Source: Methyloversatilis discipulorum (GTDB lineage Bacteria; Pseudomonadota; Gammaproteobacteria; Burkholderiales; Rhodocyclaceae). From it: 64,000 nucleotides of DNA. A program made the translations under genes and the position numbers. Below the pieces are notes generated by a model. It did no database searches. It had not been told where the DNA came from and saw only the letters and a list, made by a program, of their open reading frames with translations. This document shows positions 17,481-27,900 of the stretch, one piece after another; within the stretch, counting starts at the first letter, position 1; the number at the start of each line of letters is the position of its first letter. The stretch is from NCBI RefSeq assembly GCF_000527135.1, contig NZ_AZUP01000001.1, positions 2,666,001 through 2,730,000 of the forward strand, written 5' to 3'.

Positions 17481-17972
17481 TCAGCGCATCAGGCGCTGCA
17501 GCTGTTCGCGCACCGCCGATGCGTTCCAGTCGACCACACCCTGCGCCCGCGCCACCACGCGATGCCGGCTGTCGAGCACCACGGTGTAGGGCAGCAGGCG
17601 CGCGCCCCAAGCCTTGCTGATGCGCTGCTCGCGGTCGAACAGCAGCGGCAGCGCGACACCGGCCTGATCGAGGAAACGGCGCGCATCGGCGTCGCGGTCG
17701 GCGACGGCGATGGTCAGCACTGCGACTCCGCGGTCGGCGAGCGCCTGCAGCGCCGGCATTTCCTCGCGACAGGGTTCGCACCACGACGCCCAGAAATTCA
17801 CCAGCACCGGACGACCGGCGTAAGACGCGAGCCGTGCCGCAAGGTTCGCGTCGCCGCCCTGAGGCAGCGCCGCCGGCTCGACCGGCGTCAAGGCGGCCGC
17901 ACAGAACGGCGCCGAGCACAGCGCCAGCAGGCAGGCGACCAGGCGACCGGCACGCAGAACGGACGGGAACAT
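17481..17972 (-). CDS. TlpA-type periplasmic thioredoxin-like protein
   Basis: The 163-residue precursor has a signal peptide (about residues 1-26) and a thioredoxin fold with the redox motif WCEPC (Cys65, Cys68). The cis-proline region is near residues 130-133. TlpA/ResA-like proteins reduce disulfides in the periplasm, often of cytochrome c or its heme-ligation partners. It lies upstream of the exported transglutaminase, whose active-site Cys might be a client; that is inference. Confidence 0.88.
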   Translation of the reverse strand: MFPSVLRAGRLVACLLALCSAPFCAAALTPVEPAALPQGGDANLAARLASYAGRPVLVNFWASWCEPCREEMPALQALADRGVAVLTIAVADRDADARRFLDQAGVALPLLFDREQRISKAWGARLLPYTVVLDSRHRVVARAQGVVDWNASAVREQLQRLMR

Positions 17973-18114
17973 GTGCGCACGAAGGGTGTGTCGAAGCGCG
18001 CAGTGTAGTGGCAGCCAGCGCGCATTTCACCCGCTGGGCACCGCAGTCCCTGCTGTCACGCCCCTGTCACCACCCCGTCACCAGCCTGCATTGGGCGGCG
18101 ATGACACTGTCCAC

Positions 18115-19350
18115 ATGCGTCGCGACGATCCCCGCACCGACATCGCCTTCACCGTCGAACGCCTGCAGGCGGCGGACGAGGCATTGCGCATTGCCGTCGT
18201 GACCGAGACCTGGCCGCCCGAGGTCAATGGCGTGGCGATGAGCCTGAAACGCATGGTGGACGGCTTGCTCGCGCGCGGGCATCGGGTGCAGCTGATCCGG
18301 CCGAAGCAGCACGCGACCGACGCGCCACTGCGCGACGGCCCGCTGCGCGAGGTGCTGGCACGCGGCGTGCCGATCCCGAAATACGGCAGCCTGCGCGTCG
18401 GTCTGCCGGCCAAGCAGAAGCTGGCCCGGCTATGGACGCTGGAGCGACCCGACCTCGTGCACCTGGTCACTGAAGGCCCGCTCGGCTGGTCGGCGATGGC
18501 GGCGGCGCGCAAGCTCAAGCTGCCGGTGACCAGCGACTTCCGCACCAATTTCGACGCCTACAGCGCGCACTACGGCATCCGCTGGCTGAAACGGCCGATC
18601 GCCGCCTACCTGCGCCGCTTCCACAACCTCGGGCACGCCACCTTCGTGCCGACGCAGGCGCTGCAGGCGCAGCTGACTGACTGCGGCTACCGCAACATCG
18701 AAGTCGTGTCGCGCGGCGTCGATACCGCGCTGTTCTCGCCGGCACGCCGCAGCCAGGCACTGCGCGCCGCCTGGGGCGCCGCGCCGGACGATCTGGTGGT
18801 GGCCTTCGTCAGCCGCCTTGCACCGGAAAAGAACCTCGATCTGGTCGCCCGCGCTTTCGAGGCGCTGCGCCGCGAGCGGCCGGATGCGCGCATGTTGTGG
18901 GTCGGCGACGGCCCGGCGCGCGAAACGCTGGCGCAGCAGTATCCGCACCACCTGTTTGCCGGCATGCGCAGCGGCGAGGACCTGGCCACGCACTACGCCA
19001 GCGCCGATCTGTTCCTGTTCGGCAGCCTGACCGAAACCTTCGGCAACGTGCTGACCGAGGCGCTGGCCAGCGGACTGCCGGTGGTGAGCTACGCCCAGGC
19101 GGCCGCCGCCGAACTGATAGAACCGGGCCGCAACGGCCTGCTGGCGCCGCCGGCGGACGAAGCGGCCTTCATCGAACAAACCCTGCGCGCCGGCCGCGAC
19201 GACGGCCTGCGCACGGCGATGGCGACCGGCGCGCGACGCAGCGTCGAGCAGCTGGACTGGAACAGCGTGGCGGAAACCTTCGCCCGCCGGCTGCGCAACG
19301 CCGTCAGCAGCGCCGAAACCCTGCGCCGGGCACGCGACGACGCCTTCTGA
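18115..19350 (+). CDS. Glycosyltransferase family 4-type (GT-B) enzyme
   Basis: The enzyme has 411 residues with two Rossmann domains. The N-terminal acceptor domain contains the TETWPPEVNGVA motif (about residues 30-42) and the C-terminal domain contains the E-x7-E sugar-nucleotide signature (TETFGNVLTEALA). It resembles the alpha-mannosyltransferase/SqdX-like branch that modifies lipids such as diacylglycerol. No other glycan genes are near, so the acceptor is unknown. The N-terminal 25 residues are poorly supported; a later start is possible. Confidence 0.85.
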   Translation: MRRDDPRTDIAFTVERLQAADEALRIAVVTETWPPEVNGVAMSLKRMVDGLLARGHRVQLIRPKQHATDAPLRDGPLREVLARGVPIPKYGSLRVGLPAKQKLARLWTLERPDLVHLVTEGPLGWSAMAAARKLKLPVTSDFRTNFDAYSAHYGIRWLKRPIAAYLRRFHNLGHATFVPTQALQAQLTDCGYRNIEVVSRGVDTALFSPARRSQALRAAWGAAPDDLVVAFVSRLAPEKNLDLVARAFEALRRERPDARMLWVGDGPARETLAQQYPHHLFAGMRSGEDLATHYASADLFLFGSLTETFGNVLTEALASGLPVVSYAQAAAAELIEPGRNGLLAPPADEAAFIEQTLRAGRDDGLRTAMATGARRSVEQLDWNSVAETFARRLRNAVSSAETLRRARDDAF

Positions 19351-19414
19351 AGGCCTGCCGGTGCCGCTCCGGGCGCCGTATACTCGCGGTTTTCCCGCTA
19401 CCGGCACGCCCTCC

Positions 19415-20353
19415 ATGTCCGTCCTCATCTGCGGCTCCATCGCCTACGACAACATCATGGTCTTTCCGGACCGCTTCAAGCACCACATCCTGCCGGACCA
19501 GATCCACATCCTGAACGTGTCCTTCCTGGTGCCGGACATGCGGCGCGAGTTCGGCGGCTGCGCCGGCAACATCGCCTACAACCTGAAGCTGCTGGGCGGC
19601 GAACCGCTGATGATGGCCACCGTCGGTCAGGACGCCGGCCCCTATTTCGAGCGCTTCGCCGCGCTCGGCATCCCGGTCACCCACGTGCGCCGCGTCGATG
19701 ACGCCTTCACCGCGCAGTGCTTCATCACCACCGACCTCGACGACAACCAGATCACCGCCTTCCATCCGGGTGCGATGAGCTTTTCGCACGAGAACCGGGT
19801 CGGCGACGCACAGGGCGTGAAACTGGGCATCGTCGCCCCCGACGGCCGCGACGGCATGCTGACGCACGCGCAGCAGTTCGCCGACGCCGGCATCCCCTTC
19901 GTGTTCGATCCGGGTCAGGGCATGCCGATGTTCAACGGCGACGACCTGCTGCACTTCCTCGAACTGGCGACCTGGTGCACGGTCAATGATTACGAGGCGC
20001 GCATGCTGTGCGACCGCACCGGCCTCAGCGAAGCGCAGATCGCCGAGCGCGTCGACGCGCTGATCGTCACCCGCGGCGGGGAAGGTTCACGCGTGTATCA
20101 CGGCAGCTCGGTGACCGAAGTGGCCTGCGTGCCAGCCGACGAGTTGCTCGATCCGACCGGCTGCGGCGACGCCTATCGCGGCGGCCTGCTGTACGGCCTG
20201 TCGCGCGGCGCCGATGTCGTATCGTCGGCCCGCCTGGCGTCGGTGATGGGTGCGATCAAGATCGCCAGCCGCGGCGGTCAGAACCACGCGCCGACGCGTA
20301 CCGAGATCGAGCGCCGCTTCCGCGCCACCTATGGCAGCGCGCTCGATTTCTGA
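19415..20353 (+). CDS. PfkB-family sugar/nucleoside kinase (adenosine-kinase-like)
   Basis: The 312-residue ribokinase-fold protein has the N-terminal signature GGCAGNIAYNL (about residues 47-57) and the C-terminal catalytic signature DPTGCGDAYRGG, whose second Asp is the base. By sequence it resembles proteobacterial carbohydrate kinases related to adenosine kinase. Substrate is not fixed; adenosine or a pentose-like sugar is likely. It stands as a single rightward gene. Confidence 0.87.
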   Translation: MSVLICGSIAYDNIMVFPDRFKHHILPDQIHILNVSFLVPDMRREFGGCAGNIAYNLKLLGGEPLMMATVGQDAGPYFERFAALGIPVTHVRRVDDAFTAQCFITTDLDDNQITAFHPGAMSFSHENRVGDAQGVKLGIVAPDGRDGMLTHAQQFADAGIPFVFDPGQGMPMFNGDDLLHFLELATWCTVNDYEARMLCDRTGLSEAQIAERVDALIVTRGGEGSRVYHGSSVTEVACVPADELLDPTGCGDAYRGGLLYGLSRGADVVSSARLASVMGAIKIASRGGQNHAPTRTEIERRFRATYGSALDF

Positions 20354-20466
20354 ACGAGAGCACGGAAACAACTGCTCACGATTGCAGCACCGCCGGTTCA
20401 TTGCCGGCGCGTTAAATGGAACGGTTTGCCGGCATCGTGCCGGCAATGATCCGACGGAGAGATGAA

Positions 20467-20907
20467 ATGAATCGCTTGGCGCTTGCCGCGCTGATGATGG
20501 CCGGCCTGGTGCTGGCCGGCTGCCAGTCCAGCCTGTCCGGTGACACCTATTCGCGCGATCAGGCGCGGCGCGAAATGTCTGTGCGCATGGGCACGGTCGA
20601 AGCCGTGCGCGCGGTCACCATCGAAGGGACCAAGTCGCACGTCGGTACCGCCAGCGGTGCCGCCATCGGCGGTCTGGCCGGCGGACGCGGTTCGACCGCA
20701 GGCGCCATCGCCGGCGCGGTGGTCGGCGGTGTCGCCGGTGCATTGATCGAGGAAGGCGCGACCCGCCGTTCCGGTCAGGAAATCACGATACGTCTGGACA
20801 GCGGCAACGTGATCGCCGTGGTGCAGGAAGGCGACGAGAAGTTCAATCCCGGCGACCGCGTGAAACTGGTCGGCTCCAGCGGCAACACGCGCGTCAGCCG
20901 CTACTGA
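20467..20907 (+). CDS. Glycine-zipper outer-membrane lipoprotein (SlyB/Pcp-like)
   Basis: The 146-residue lipoprotein has a signal peptide with the lipobox LAGC (Cys19). A glycine-zipper segment (about residues 60-95) contains GxxxG and AxxxG repeats, and a beta-rich C-terminus follows. Relatives sit in the outer membrane and support envelope integrity. GGAGAG precedes the start. The stop overlaps the YchJ-like start by one base. Confidence 0.88.
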   Translation: MNRLALAALMMAGLVLAGCQSSLSGDTYSRDQARREMSVRMGTVEAVRAVTIEGTKSHVGTASGAAIGGLAGGRGSTAGAIAGAVVGGVAGALIEEGATRRSGQEITIRLDSGNVIAVVQEGDEKFNPGDRVKLVGSSGNTRVSRY

Positions 20908-21281
20908 TGTCCGTCTGCATGTGCGGCAGCGGCCGCGATGCAGACGCCTGCTGCGCGCGCTTCCATGCCGGCGAAGCGGCGCCGACGCCGGAAGCGCTGA
21001 TGCGCTCCCGCTACAGCGCCTTCGTGCTCGATCTGCGCGACTACCTGCTGGCGACCTGGCACCCGACGACGCGTCCGCCCGCGCTGCCGCCGCCTGAGCC
21101 GGGCCTGAAATGGCTCGGGCTGGAGGTGAAGCGCAGCGCACTGCAGGACGCCGATCACGGCACGGTCGAATTCGTCGCCCGCAGCAAGCTGGGCGGACGG
21201 GCACATCGCCTGCACGAGAACAGCCGTTTCGTGCGGGAAGACGGCCGCTGGTACTACGTCGATGGGGATTTCGCGCGCTGA
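20907..21281 (+). CDS. YchJ-family SEC-C motif protein
   Basis: The 124-residue protein carries an N-terminal zinc-binding SEC-C motif (CMCGSGRDADACC) and the conserved YchJ body (RSRYSAFVL; TVEFVARSK; RFVREDGRWYYVDG). The family (UPF0225) has an NTF2-like fold and no established function. Its start codon overlaps the lipoprotein stop (TGATG), so translation is coupled. Confidence 0.9.
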   Translation: MSVCMCGSGRDADACCARFHAGEAAPTPEALMRSRYSAFVLDLRDYLLATWHPTTRPPALPPPEPGLKWLGLEVKRSALQDADHGTVEFVARSKLGGRAHRLHENSRFVREDGRWYYVDGDFAR

Positions 21282-21310
21282 GCGCGACTGACGGCCGGAG
21301 ATTCGGTTTC

Positions 21311-21344
21311 AGAGGCCCCGCTGCCGGCAGCGGGACGGTCCTCT
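21311..21344. repeat. Palindromic hairpin in the YchJ 3' gap
   Basis: An 18-bp perfect palindrome (CCCGCTGCC/GGCAGCGGG, 21317-21334) is framed by AGAGG (21311-21315) and CCTCT (21340-21344). The 165-bp gap to the next gene holds no ORF I would support. It looks like a degenerate member of the REP-type elements seen at 41.1 and 53.2 kb, or a weak terminator without a T run. Confidence 0.4.
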
Positions 21345-21446
21345 GACCGCGTCAGTGCGGATAAACGGGCACCGCAGATGATGACGGGCGCCGTCGCGGG
21401 ACGAGCACTCCCACAAGGTCTTGCACCGAAGCCCTTCGGAAACGAC

Positions 21447-21653
21447 TCAGTAGTCGTCGTCGTTCGCGACTTCGTCCTCTTCGTCTTCCTCGTACTCGTC
21501 GTCGGCCTCTTCGGCGACGCGGGCTTCTAGGAAGGCCTTGAAATCGTCCGGGTCACAGAACTCGTCGATGAAATCGGCGAGGACGCTGACCACCATGTCG
21601 GGGTCCCAGTCGCACTGGTCGGCGGCGTCGTGGATCAGCTTTTCGGTGCTCAT
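21447..21653 (-). CDS. Small acidic protein of unknown function (68 aa)
   Basis: The N-terminal 45 residues form a predicted helical domain (STEKLIHDAADQCDWDPDMV). The C-terminal 20 residues are almost entirely Asp/Glu. GGGAGAAAG upstream of the ATG supports expression. No family was recognised. The acidic tail could bind cations or nucleic-acid-binding proteins; that is speculation. Confidence 0.65.
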   Translation of the reverse strand: MSTEKLIHDAADQCDWDPDMVVSVLADFIDEFCDPDDFKAFLEARVAEEADDEYEEDEEDEVANDDDY

Positions 21654-21714
21654 TGTCTTTCTCCCGAAGGAACACTGACGAGGGTAAGAACGGCTTTTGC
21701 AGCCTAGCACAGCC

Positions 21715-22419
21715 TCATTGCTTCGCCACCGTATCGGCGTTCTGGCCGAACAGCAGCTTGCGCGACTGCTCGTCCACGACCGGCTTGTCGCTGACCTGGG
21801 CGCCGCGCTCGTAGGCGCGCACGGTGGCGGTGCGGGCACGTATCGATTCGAACCAGCGCTTCAGGTGCGGGAAATCGTCCAGATCCATCTGCTGGCGCTT
21901 GTGCGGCACCACCCACGGGTAGCTCGCCATGTCGGCAATCGTGTAGTCGTCGCCGGCGATGAAGGCGCGGTTCGCCAGGTGCTTGTTCAACACGCCGTAC
22001 AGACGGCCGGTTTCGTCGACGTAGCGCTTGATCGCATAGGCGATCGCTTCCGGCGCGTACTGGACGAAATGGTGGTTCTGCCCGGCCATCGGCCCGAGGC
22101 CGCCGACCTGCCAGAACAGCCATTCGAGCACCTGAACCCGGGCACGCAGATCGGCCGGCATGAATTTTCCCGTCTTTTCCGCGAGATAGATCAGGATGGC
22201 GCCGGACTCGAACACCGACAGCGGCGCGCCGCCGTCGGCCGGCGCGTGGTCGACGATGGCCGGCATCCGGTTATTCGGCGAGATGGCGAGGAATTCGGGC
22301 CGGAACTGCTCGCCGGCGCCGATATTGACCGGCACGATGCGGTGTTCGATGTTCGCTTCTTCGAGGAACATCAATACCTTGTAACCGTTCGGGGTCGGCC
22401 AGAAATGAAGATCGATCAC
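21715..22419 (-). CDS. Glutathione S-transferase-like protein (YfcG/Nu-class)
   Basis: The 234-residue protein has a thioredoxin-fold N-terminal domain (about residues 1-85) and an all-helical C-terminal domain. The N-terminal TPNGYK motif, with Asn in place of a catalytic Ser/Cys, and the SPNNRMPAI turn are typical of YfcG-like (Nu) GSTs, which act as glutathione-dependent disulfide reductases. The start is a GTG at 22419, the first codon of a good family N-terminus (GTG-Ile-Asp-Leu-His-Phe-Trp), with GAGG nine bases before it. Confidence 0.88.
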   Translation of the reverse strand: MIDLHFWPTPNGYKVLMFLEEANIEHRIVPVNIGAGEQFRPEFLAISPNNRMPAIVDHAPADGGAPLSVFESGAILIYLAEKTGKFMPADLRARVQVLEWLFWQVGGLGPMAGQNHHFVQYAPEAIAYAIKRYVDETGRLYGVLNKHLANRAFIAGDDYTIADMASYPWVVPHKRQQMDLDDFPHLKRWFESIRARTATVRAYERGAQVSDKPVVDEQSRKLLFGQNADTVAKQ

Positions 22420-22559
22420 GATGCGCTGCCTCGGAATGAATGCCGTCGCGTCCAGCCTACCCTGCCGCCGCGGTTTCTGTCTGCCCGAGCTGTAAGCCGC
22501 CGTGTCGGATGGCGCACCGCCGCCACGTACAATGTCGCTTTCTCGCAACTGCCTCGCCC

Positions 22560-23201
22560 ATGCTCCAGCACGCCATCATCCCGGTCACCCCGTTCGCCCA
22601 GAACTGCACCCTGCTGTGGTGCGACGAAACGATGAAGGGCGCCGTCGTCGACCCGGGCGGCGATCTAGAGCGCGTGCTGGCCGAGGTGAAGCGGCACGGC
22701 ATCACGCTGGAAAAGATCCTGATCACCCACGGCCACCTGGATCACGCCGGCGCGACGCAGGACCTGGCGGAGCAGTTCGGTCTGCCGATCGAAGGCCCGC
22801 ATCCGGACGACAGGTTCTGGATAGACGGCTTCCCGGTGCAGGCGCAGATGTTCGGCTTTCCGCCCTGCCGCCCCTTCGTGCCGACCCGCTGGCTGGCAGA
22901 CGGCGACACCGTGACGGTGGGCAAGGTAACGCTGGACGTGGTGCATTGCCCCGGCCACACGCCGGGTCACGTGGTGTTCGTCGACCGCGCCGGCCGTCTT
23001 GCCCAGGTCGGCGACGTGCTGTTCGCCGGCTCGATCGGCCGCACCGACTTTCCGCGCGGCAACCACGCCGACCTGATCCGTTCCATCCGCGAAAAGCTGT
23101 TCCCGCTTGGTGACGACATCCGCTTCATCCCCGGCCACGGCCCGATGTCCACCTTCGGCGAAGAACGCAAATACAACCCCTACGTGGGCGGAAACCACTG
23201 A
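22560..23201 (+). CDS. Metallo-beta-lactamase-fold hydrolase (YcbL/glyoxalase II-like)
   Basis: The 213-residue protein has the two-metal binding motif THGHLDHAG near residue 60, a later HTPGH, and a distal GHGP. It is of the short glyoxalase II-like type, which hydrolyses thioesters such as S-lactoylglutathione. It directly precedes the pseudouridine synthase, one base apart, so the two are probably co-transcribed, though functionally unrelated. Confidence 0.88.
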   Translation: MLQHAIIPVTPFAQNCTLLWCDETMKGAVVDPGGDLERVLAEVKRHGITLEKILITHGHLDHAGATQDLAEQFGLPIEGPHPDDRFWIDGFPVQAQMFGFPPCRPFVPTRWLADGDTVTVGKVTLDVVHCPGHTPGHVVFVDRAGRLAQVGDVLFAGSIGRTDFPRGNHADLIRSIREKLFPLGDDIRFIPGHGPMSTFGEERKYNPYVGGNH

Positions 23202-23202
23202 T

Positions 23203-23892
23203 ATGCAACTCGAACGCATCCTGCAGAGCCAGGGCTTCGGCACCCGCCGCGAATGCCGCGCGCTGGTGCGCCTCGAACGCGTCACCGTCGGCGGTGAAAT
23301 GATCGACGACCCCTTCGTCGAACTCGACCCCGAAGGTCTGGAATTCACCGTGAACGGTCAGCCCTGGCGCTATCACGAGAAGGCCTACGTGATGCTGCAC
23401 AAGCCGGCCGGCTATGAGTGCTCGCAGAAGCCCAAGCACCACCCGGCGGTGTTCACGCTGCTGCCGTCACCGCTGGTGGTGCGCGCGGTGCAGTGCGTCG
23501 GACGGCTGGACGAGGACACCACCGGCCTCTTGCTGCTGACCGACGACGGCCAGTTCATCCACAAGCTCACCTCGCCCAAGCACGGCGTGCTGAAGCGCTA
23601 TGTGGCGACCACCAAGCACCCCGTCGACGACGCCCAGCTCGCCGCGCTGCGCGGTGGCGTCGAACTGAACGACGCGCCCGGCGTATCGGTGGCCGCGCAC
23701 GCGGTCGACCAGATCGACGCGAACCACCTGTCGATCACGATAGGCGAAGGCAAGTACCACCAAGTCAAACGCATGGTGGCTGCCGCCGGCAACCGCTGCG
23801 AGGCGCTGCACCGGGTTGCGGTCGGCAAGCTCGAACTGCCGGCCGATCTGGCGCCCGGCGAGTGGCGCTGGATCGATCCGTCGGAGGTGTGA
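23203..23892 (+). CDS. RsuA-family 16S rRNA pseudouridine synthase
   Basis: The 229-residue protein has an N-terminal S4 RNA-binding domain (about residues 1-45) and the catalytic core motif [17 protein letters not shown], whose Asp is the nucleophile. The KYHQVKRM motif follows. This matches RsuA-type enzymes that modify one uridine of small-subunit rRNA. ATG follows the MBL stop by one base. Confidence 0.88.
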   Translation: MQLERILQSQGFGTRRECRALVRLERVTVGGEMIDDPFVELDPEGLEFTVNGQPWRYHEKAYVMLHKPAGYECSQKPKHHPAVFTLLPSPLVVRAVQCVGRLDEDTTGLLLLTDDGQFIHKLTSPKHGVLKRYVATTKHPVDDAQLAALRGGVELNDAPGVSVAAHAVDQIDANHLSITIGEGKYHQVKRMVAAAGNRCEALHRVAVGKLELPADLAPGEWRWIDPSEV

Positions 23893-23896
23893 GCGC

Positions 23897-24964
<1,068 letters not shown>

Positions 24965-24970
24965 CGCCGC

Positions 24971-25669
24971 TCAGCGGTCGCCGTCGGTCGCGCGTCGGCG
25001 CATCTCGTCGAGCGCGGAATCGAAGCGTGCGTCGCCGGCGCGGATATTCTCGATATAGACCTCCCACGCCTCGACGCCCTGGCGGGCGGCGATCAGTTCG
25101 CCCGGCCGCAGCGCGAACGCGCGGTCCTCGGCGCGGGTGCGCAGCTTGGGCGGCGTGAACAGCACCAGCATCTCTCCGCGCGCGAAAATTTCTTTCGCCA
25201 GCGCAACGCGCCGCGACGCGGCCGCCGGGCCGATCGAACCATTGGGCGTGGTGACGCGGCCGGTCAAGGAATCGACGCCGGTGTAGAGCGCCGGATCGCG
25301 CGGGTTCTGGCCGGCTTCGATCAGGTCGTCGATCTGCGCCATCACCTCGTCGCGCCGCTGCGGCTCTTCGAGCAGCAGCGGAAACACCGCGGCATTGAGG
25401 CGTTTCGAGTAGTCCTCGAAGTTGAGCTTCACCCGCATCGCCACCGCCTCGTCGGTCACGTTGCGGCCCAACGCGTCGAAAGCCTGTACCGCGCGCCCCA
25501 CTTCCTCGATGGCCACCCGGGCCAGCAGCGCGGCACGCGCGTGGTGATGGTGACGCAGCAGCAGCGGCGCTTCGTGCAGCAGCTGGCGGGCGTTGTCGAT
25601 AGCCACGTCACGGATGGTGCGCAGCAGGCGGGAACTGAGGGGGATGGTGGCGAAGGATGCGGACGACAC
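24971..25669 (-). CDS. AbiV-like HEPN protein
   Basis: The 232-residue protein is all-helical. Its N-terminal half matches the AbiV abortive-infection family by eye: repeated leucine-rich helices, the conserved Ala-x-x-Glu-Glu-x-Gly segment (VAIEEVGRA, about residues 52-60) and the basic F/Y-x-x-x-K/R-L stretch (NFEDYSKRLNA). AbiV in lactococci blocks phage translation; other family members are often of unknown role. The C-terminal 100 residues are less conserved. The start is GTG at 25669 with GGAG upstream. It converges on ruvB, only six bases apart. A non-defence function cannot be excluded. Confidence 0.6.
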   Translation of the reverse strand: MSSASFATIPLSSRLLRTIRDVAIDNARQLLHEAPLLLRHHHHARAALLARVAIEEVGRAVQAFDALGRNVTDEAVAMRVKLNFEDYSKRLNAAVFPLLLEEPQRRDEVMAQIDDLIEAGQNPRDPALYTGVDSLTGRVTTPNGSIGPAAASRRVALAKEIFARGEMLVLFTPPKLRTRAEDRAFALRPGELIAARQGVEAWEVYIENIRAGDARFDSALDEMRRRATDGDR

Positions 25670-25782
25670 GGCTTTGCTCCGGTTACGCAGATGGACGGAC
25701 CGGCTCGTGGCCGGCAGTCGTGAATCAGCATACCCAGCACGCCGTAACGCGTCCAGATGCCGGCGTGTCTGTGCGGACGGGG

Positions 25783-27699
25783 TCAGCCGGCCAGCGCGCG
25801 CTCGATGAAATGGCGCGGCACGCGGGTCTTCGGCACACGGCCGCCGAACCACGCGCGCACGTCCTCGTCCAGACCGATGCCGTGCATGTAGTTGTACAGC
25901 GCCTTGTTCAGCGCCGCGCCCATCGCGTCGTGGTCGGTGCCGACCGGGTCGATGAAGCCGACGTCGTTCTTCGCGAAAGTGACCGGCGGCAGAGGCAGCA
26001 GCGTCACGCCGTAGTCCTCCGGGTTCATGCCGACCGGTGAATGCACGGTACAGGCGAAGCGATGGAAGAAGCCGCTCTGGATGCAGCCGTGCTCGAACAG
26101 CTGACGCACGTATTCCAGTGCGTCGACCGTGTCCTGCACGGTCTGTGTCGGGAAGCCGTACATCAGATAGGCGTGCACCAGGATGCCGGCGTCGGCGAAG
26201 CCGCGCGTGACACGCGCCACCTGCTCGACCGACACGCCCTTCTTCATCAGCTGCAGCAGCCGGTCGCTGGCGACCTCCAGCCCGCCGGAAATGGCGATGC
26301 AGCCGCTGTCGGCCAGTTCCAGGCACAGCTCCGGCGTGAACGACTTTTCGAAGCGGATATTGCCCCACCACGAAATGCTCACGTCGCGCCGCTTCAGTTC
26401 GGCGGCGAAGGCGCGCAGCGATTTCGGCGGCGCCGCCTCGTCGACCAGATGGAAGCCGCTCTGCCCGGTCTCGGCGACGATGGCTTCGACGCGATCGACC
26501 AGCGTGGCCGCGCTCGCCGCGTCGTAGCGCGAAATGTAGTCCAGGCTCACGTCGCAGAAGCTGCACTTCTTCCAGTAACAGCCGTGCGCCACGGTGAGCT
26601 TGTTCCAGCGCCCGTCCGACCACAGCCGGTGCATCGGATTGAGCATGTCGAGCAGCGACAGGTAGCGGTCCAGCGGCAGGCCGGCCCAGGTCGGCGTGCC
26701 GACCTCGTCGAACGGAATGTCCGGCTCGACGAAGTTCACGTACTTCACCACACCGTCCTCACGCAGGAAGGTGCGCACCAGTCGCTGTCGGGAACGGCCG
26801 CCGGCGAGGAGGTCGAGCAGCGCCAGCAGTGGCCGCTCGCCGGCGTCCAGCGTGACGTAATCGAAGAAGTCGAACACGCGCGGCTCGGCCAGCTCGCGCA
26901 GTTCGGTGTTCACGAAACCGCCGCCCAGCACGGTGACGATGGACGGATCGACCGCCCGTATCGTCTGCGCGATGCGGAAGGCCGCATACACCGCGCCAGG
27001 GAAAGGCACCGACAGCAGCACCACGCGCGGCGTGTGGCGCGCCAGCGCTTCGTGCGTCAGCCGGTCGAGCGCGCGATCGACCAGCGTGGGCGGAGCGGCC
27101 AGCGCCTGCGCCAGCGGGTCGAAGCTGGGCTGGCTCTGCGCCAGCGATTCGGCGTAGCGGACGAATTCGAAGCGCGGGTCGACGGCTTCGCGTATCGCAT
27201 CGGCGACGTCGTTCAGGTAGAGCGTCGCGAAATGGCGCGCACGGTCTTGCACGCCCAGTGCGCCGAAGGCCCAGGCCAGCGGATCGCCGCCGTCCGGGTC
27301 GATGTAGGCCTCCAGCGATTCGAAGCGCGGCCCTTCGGGCAGAAAGCCGCGCGACACGATGCGGTGCGCCAGCGTCGGATCGCGCCCCTGCAGGAAAGCG
27401 AGCACCGGCGCCATGGTCGCCGCGTAGCGCGCATGCTGCGCCGCGAAACTGGCGGCGGCGCGCGGGCGCTTCTTCTGCGGCAGCGCGTCGCAGGCCTCGC
27501 GCAGCGCCACCAGACCCTCGCGCGACAGCAGGTCCAGCACCAGCGTCAGCGCCAGATCCTCCTGCACCGCATCGACGCCGCGCGAGCGCAGGAAACCGGT
27601 CAGATAGGCGGTGGACGGATAGGGCGTGTTCAGCTGCGTCATCGGCGGAATGACGGACAGCACACGGGGCGACGGGGTCGAGGAAGCGGGCGCGCTCAT
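25783..27699 (-). CDS. B12-binding-type radical SAM protein
   Basis: The 638-residue enzyme has an N-terminal cobalamin-binding-like Rossmann region (about residues 190-320; VTVLGGGFVNTE) and a radical SAM barrel. The 4Fe-4S ligands are Cys374, Cys379 and Cys382, spaced CX4CX2C instead of the usual CX3CX2C; the flanking GCYWKKCSFCD segment is otherwise typical. Such enzymes methylate or rearrange unactivated carbons. It lies divergent from the NRPS cluster with a 201-bp shared gap that includes an AT-rich stretch (27808-27822). It is a candidate tailoring enzyme, but may be unrelated. Confidence 0.8.
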   Translation of the reverse strand: MSAPASSTPSPRVLSVIPPMTQLNTPYPSTAYLTGFLRSRGVDAVQEDLALTLVLDLLSREGLVALREACDALPQKKRPRAAASFAAQHARYAATMAPVLAFLQGRDPTLAHRIVSRGFLPEGPRFESLEAYIDPDGGDPLAWAFGALGVQDRARHFATLYLNDVADAIREAVDPRFEFVRYAESLAQSQPSFDPLAQALAAPPTLVDRALDRLTHEALARHTPRVVLLSVPFPGAVYAAFRIAQTIRAVDPSIVTVLGGGFVNTELRELAEPRVFDFFDYVTLDAGERPLLALLDLLAGGRSRQRLVRTFLREDGVVKYVNFVEPDIPFDEVGTPTWAGLPLDRYLSLLDMLNPMHRLWSDGRWNKLTVAHGCYWKKCSFCDVSLDYISRYDAASAATLVDRVEAIVAETGQSGFHLVDEAAPPKSLRAFAAELKRRDVSISWWGNIRFEKSFTPELCLELADSGCIAISGGLEVASDRLLQLMKKGVSVEQVARVTRGFADAGILVHAYLMYGFPTQTVQDTVDALEYVRQLFEHGCIQSGFFHRFACTVHSPVGMNPEDYGVTLLPLPPVTFAKNDVGFIDPVGTDHDAMGAALNKALYNYMHGIGLDEDVRAWFGGRVPKTRVPRHFIERALAG

Positions 27700-27900
27700 G
27701 GTGGATACGGCGGTGCGACAAGCCGCGCAGCGTACCCGAAGGCGCGCCGATCCGCGCAATACCTCACGACTGACCGCTCGCGGCATCGGTGACCACGCCG
27801 GGTTCCCAAATATTTACTCGGCAATTCGCTGCACACCCCTACCATCACGGCGATACGAGCGCGAAGGTCCGTCGACGCCGTACCGAGGAGAGAGGCCACG

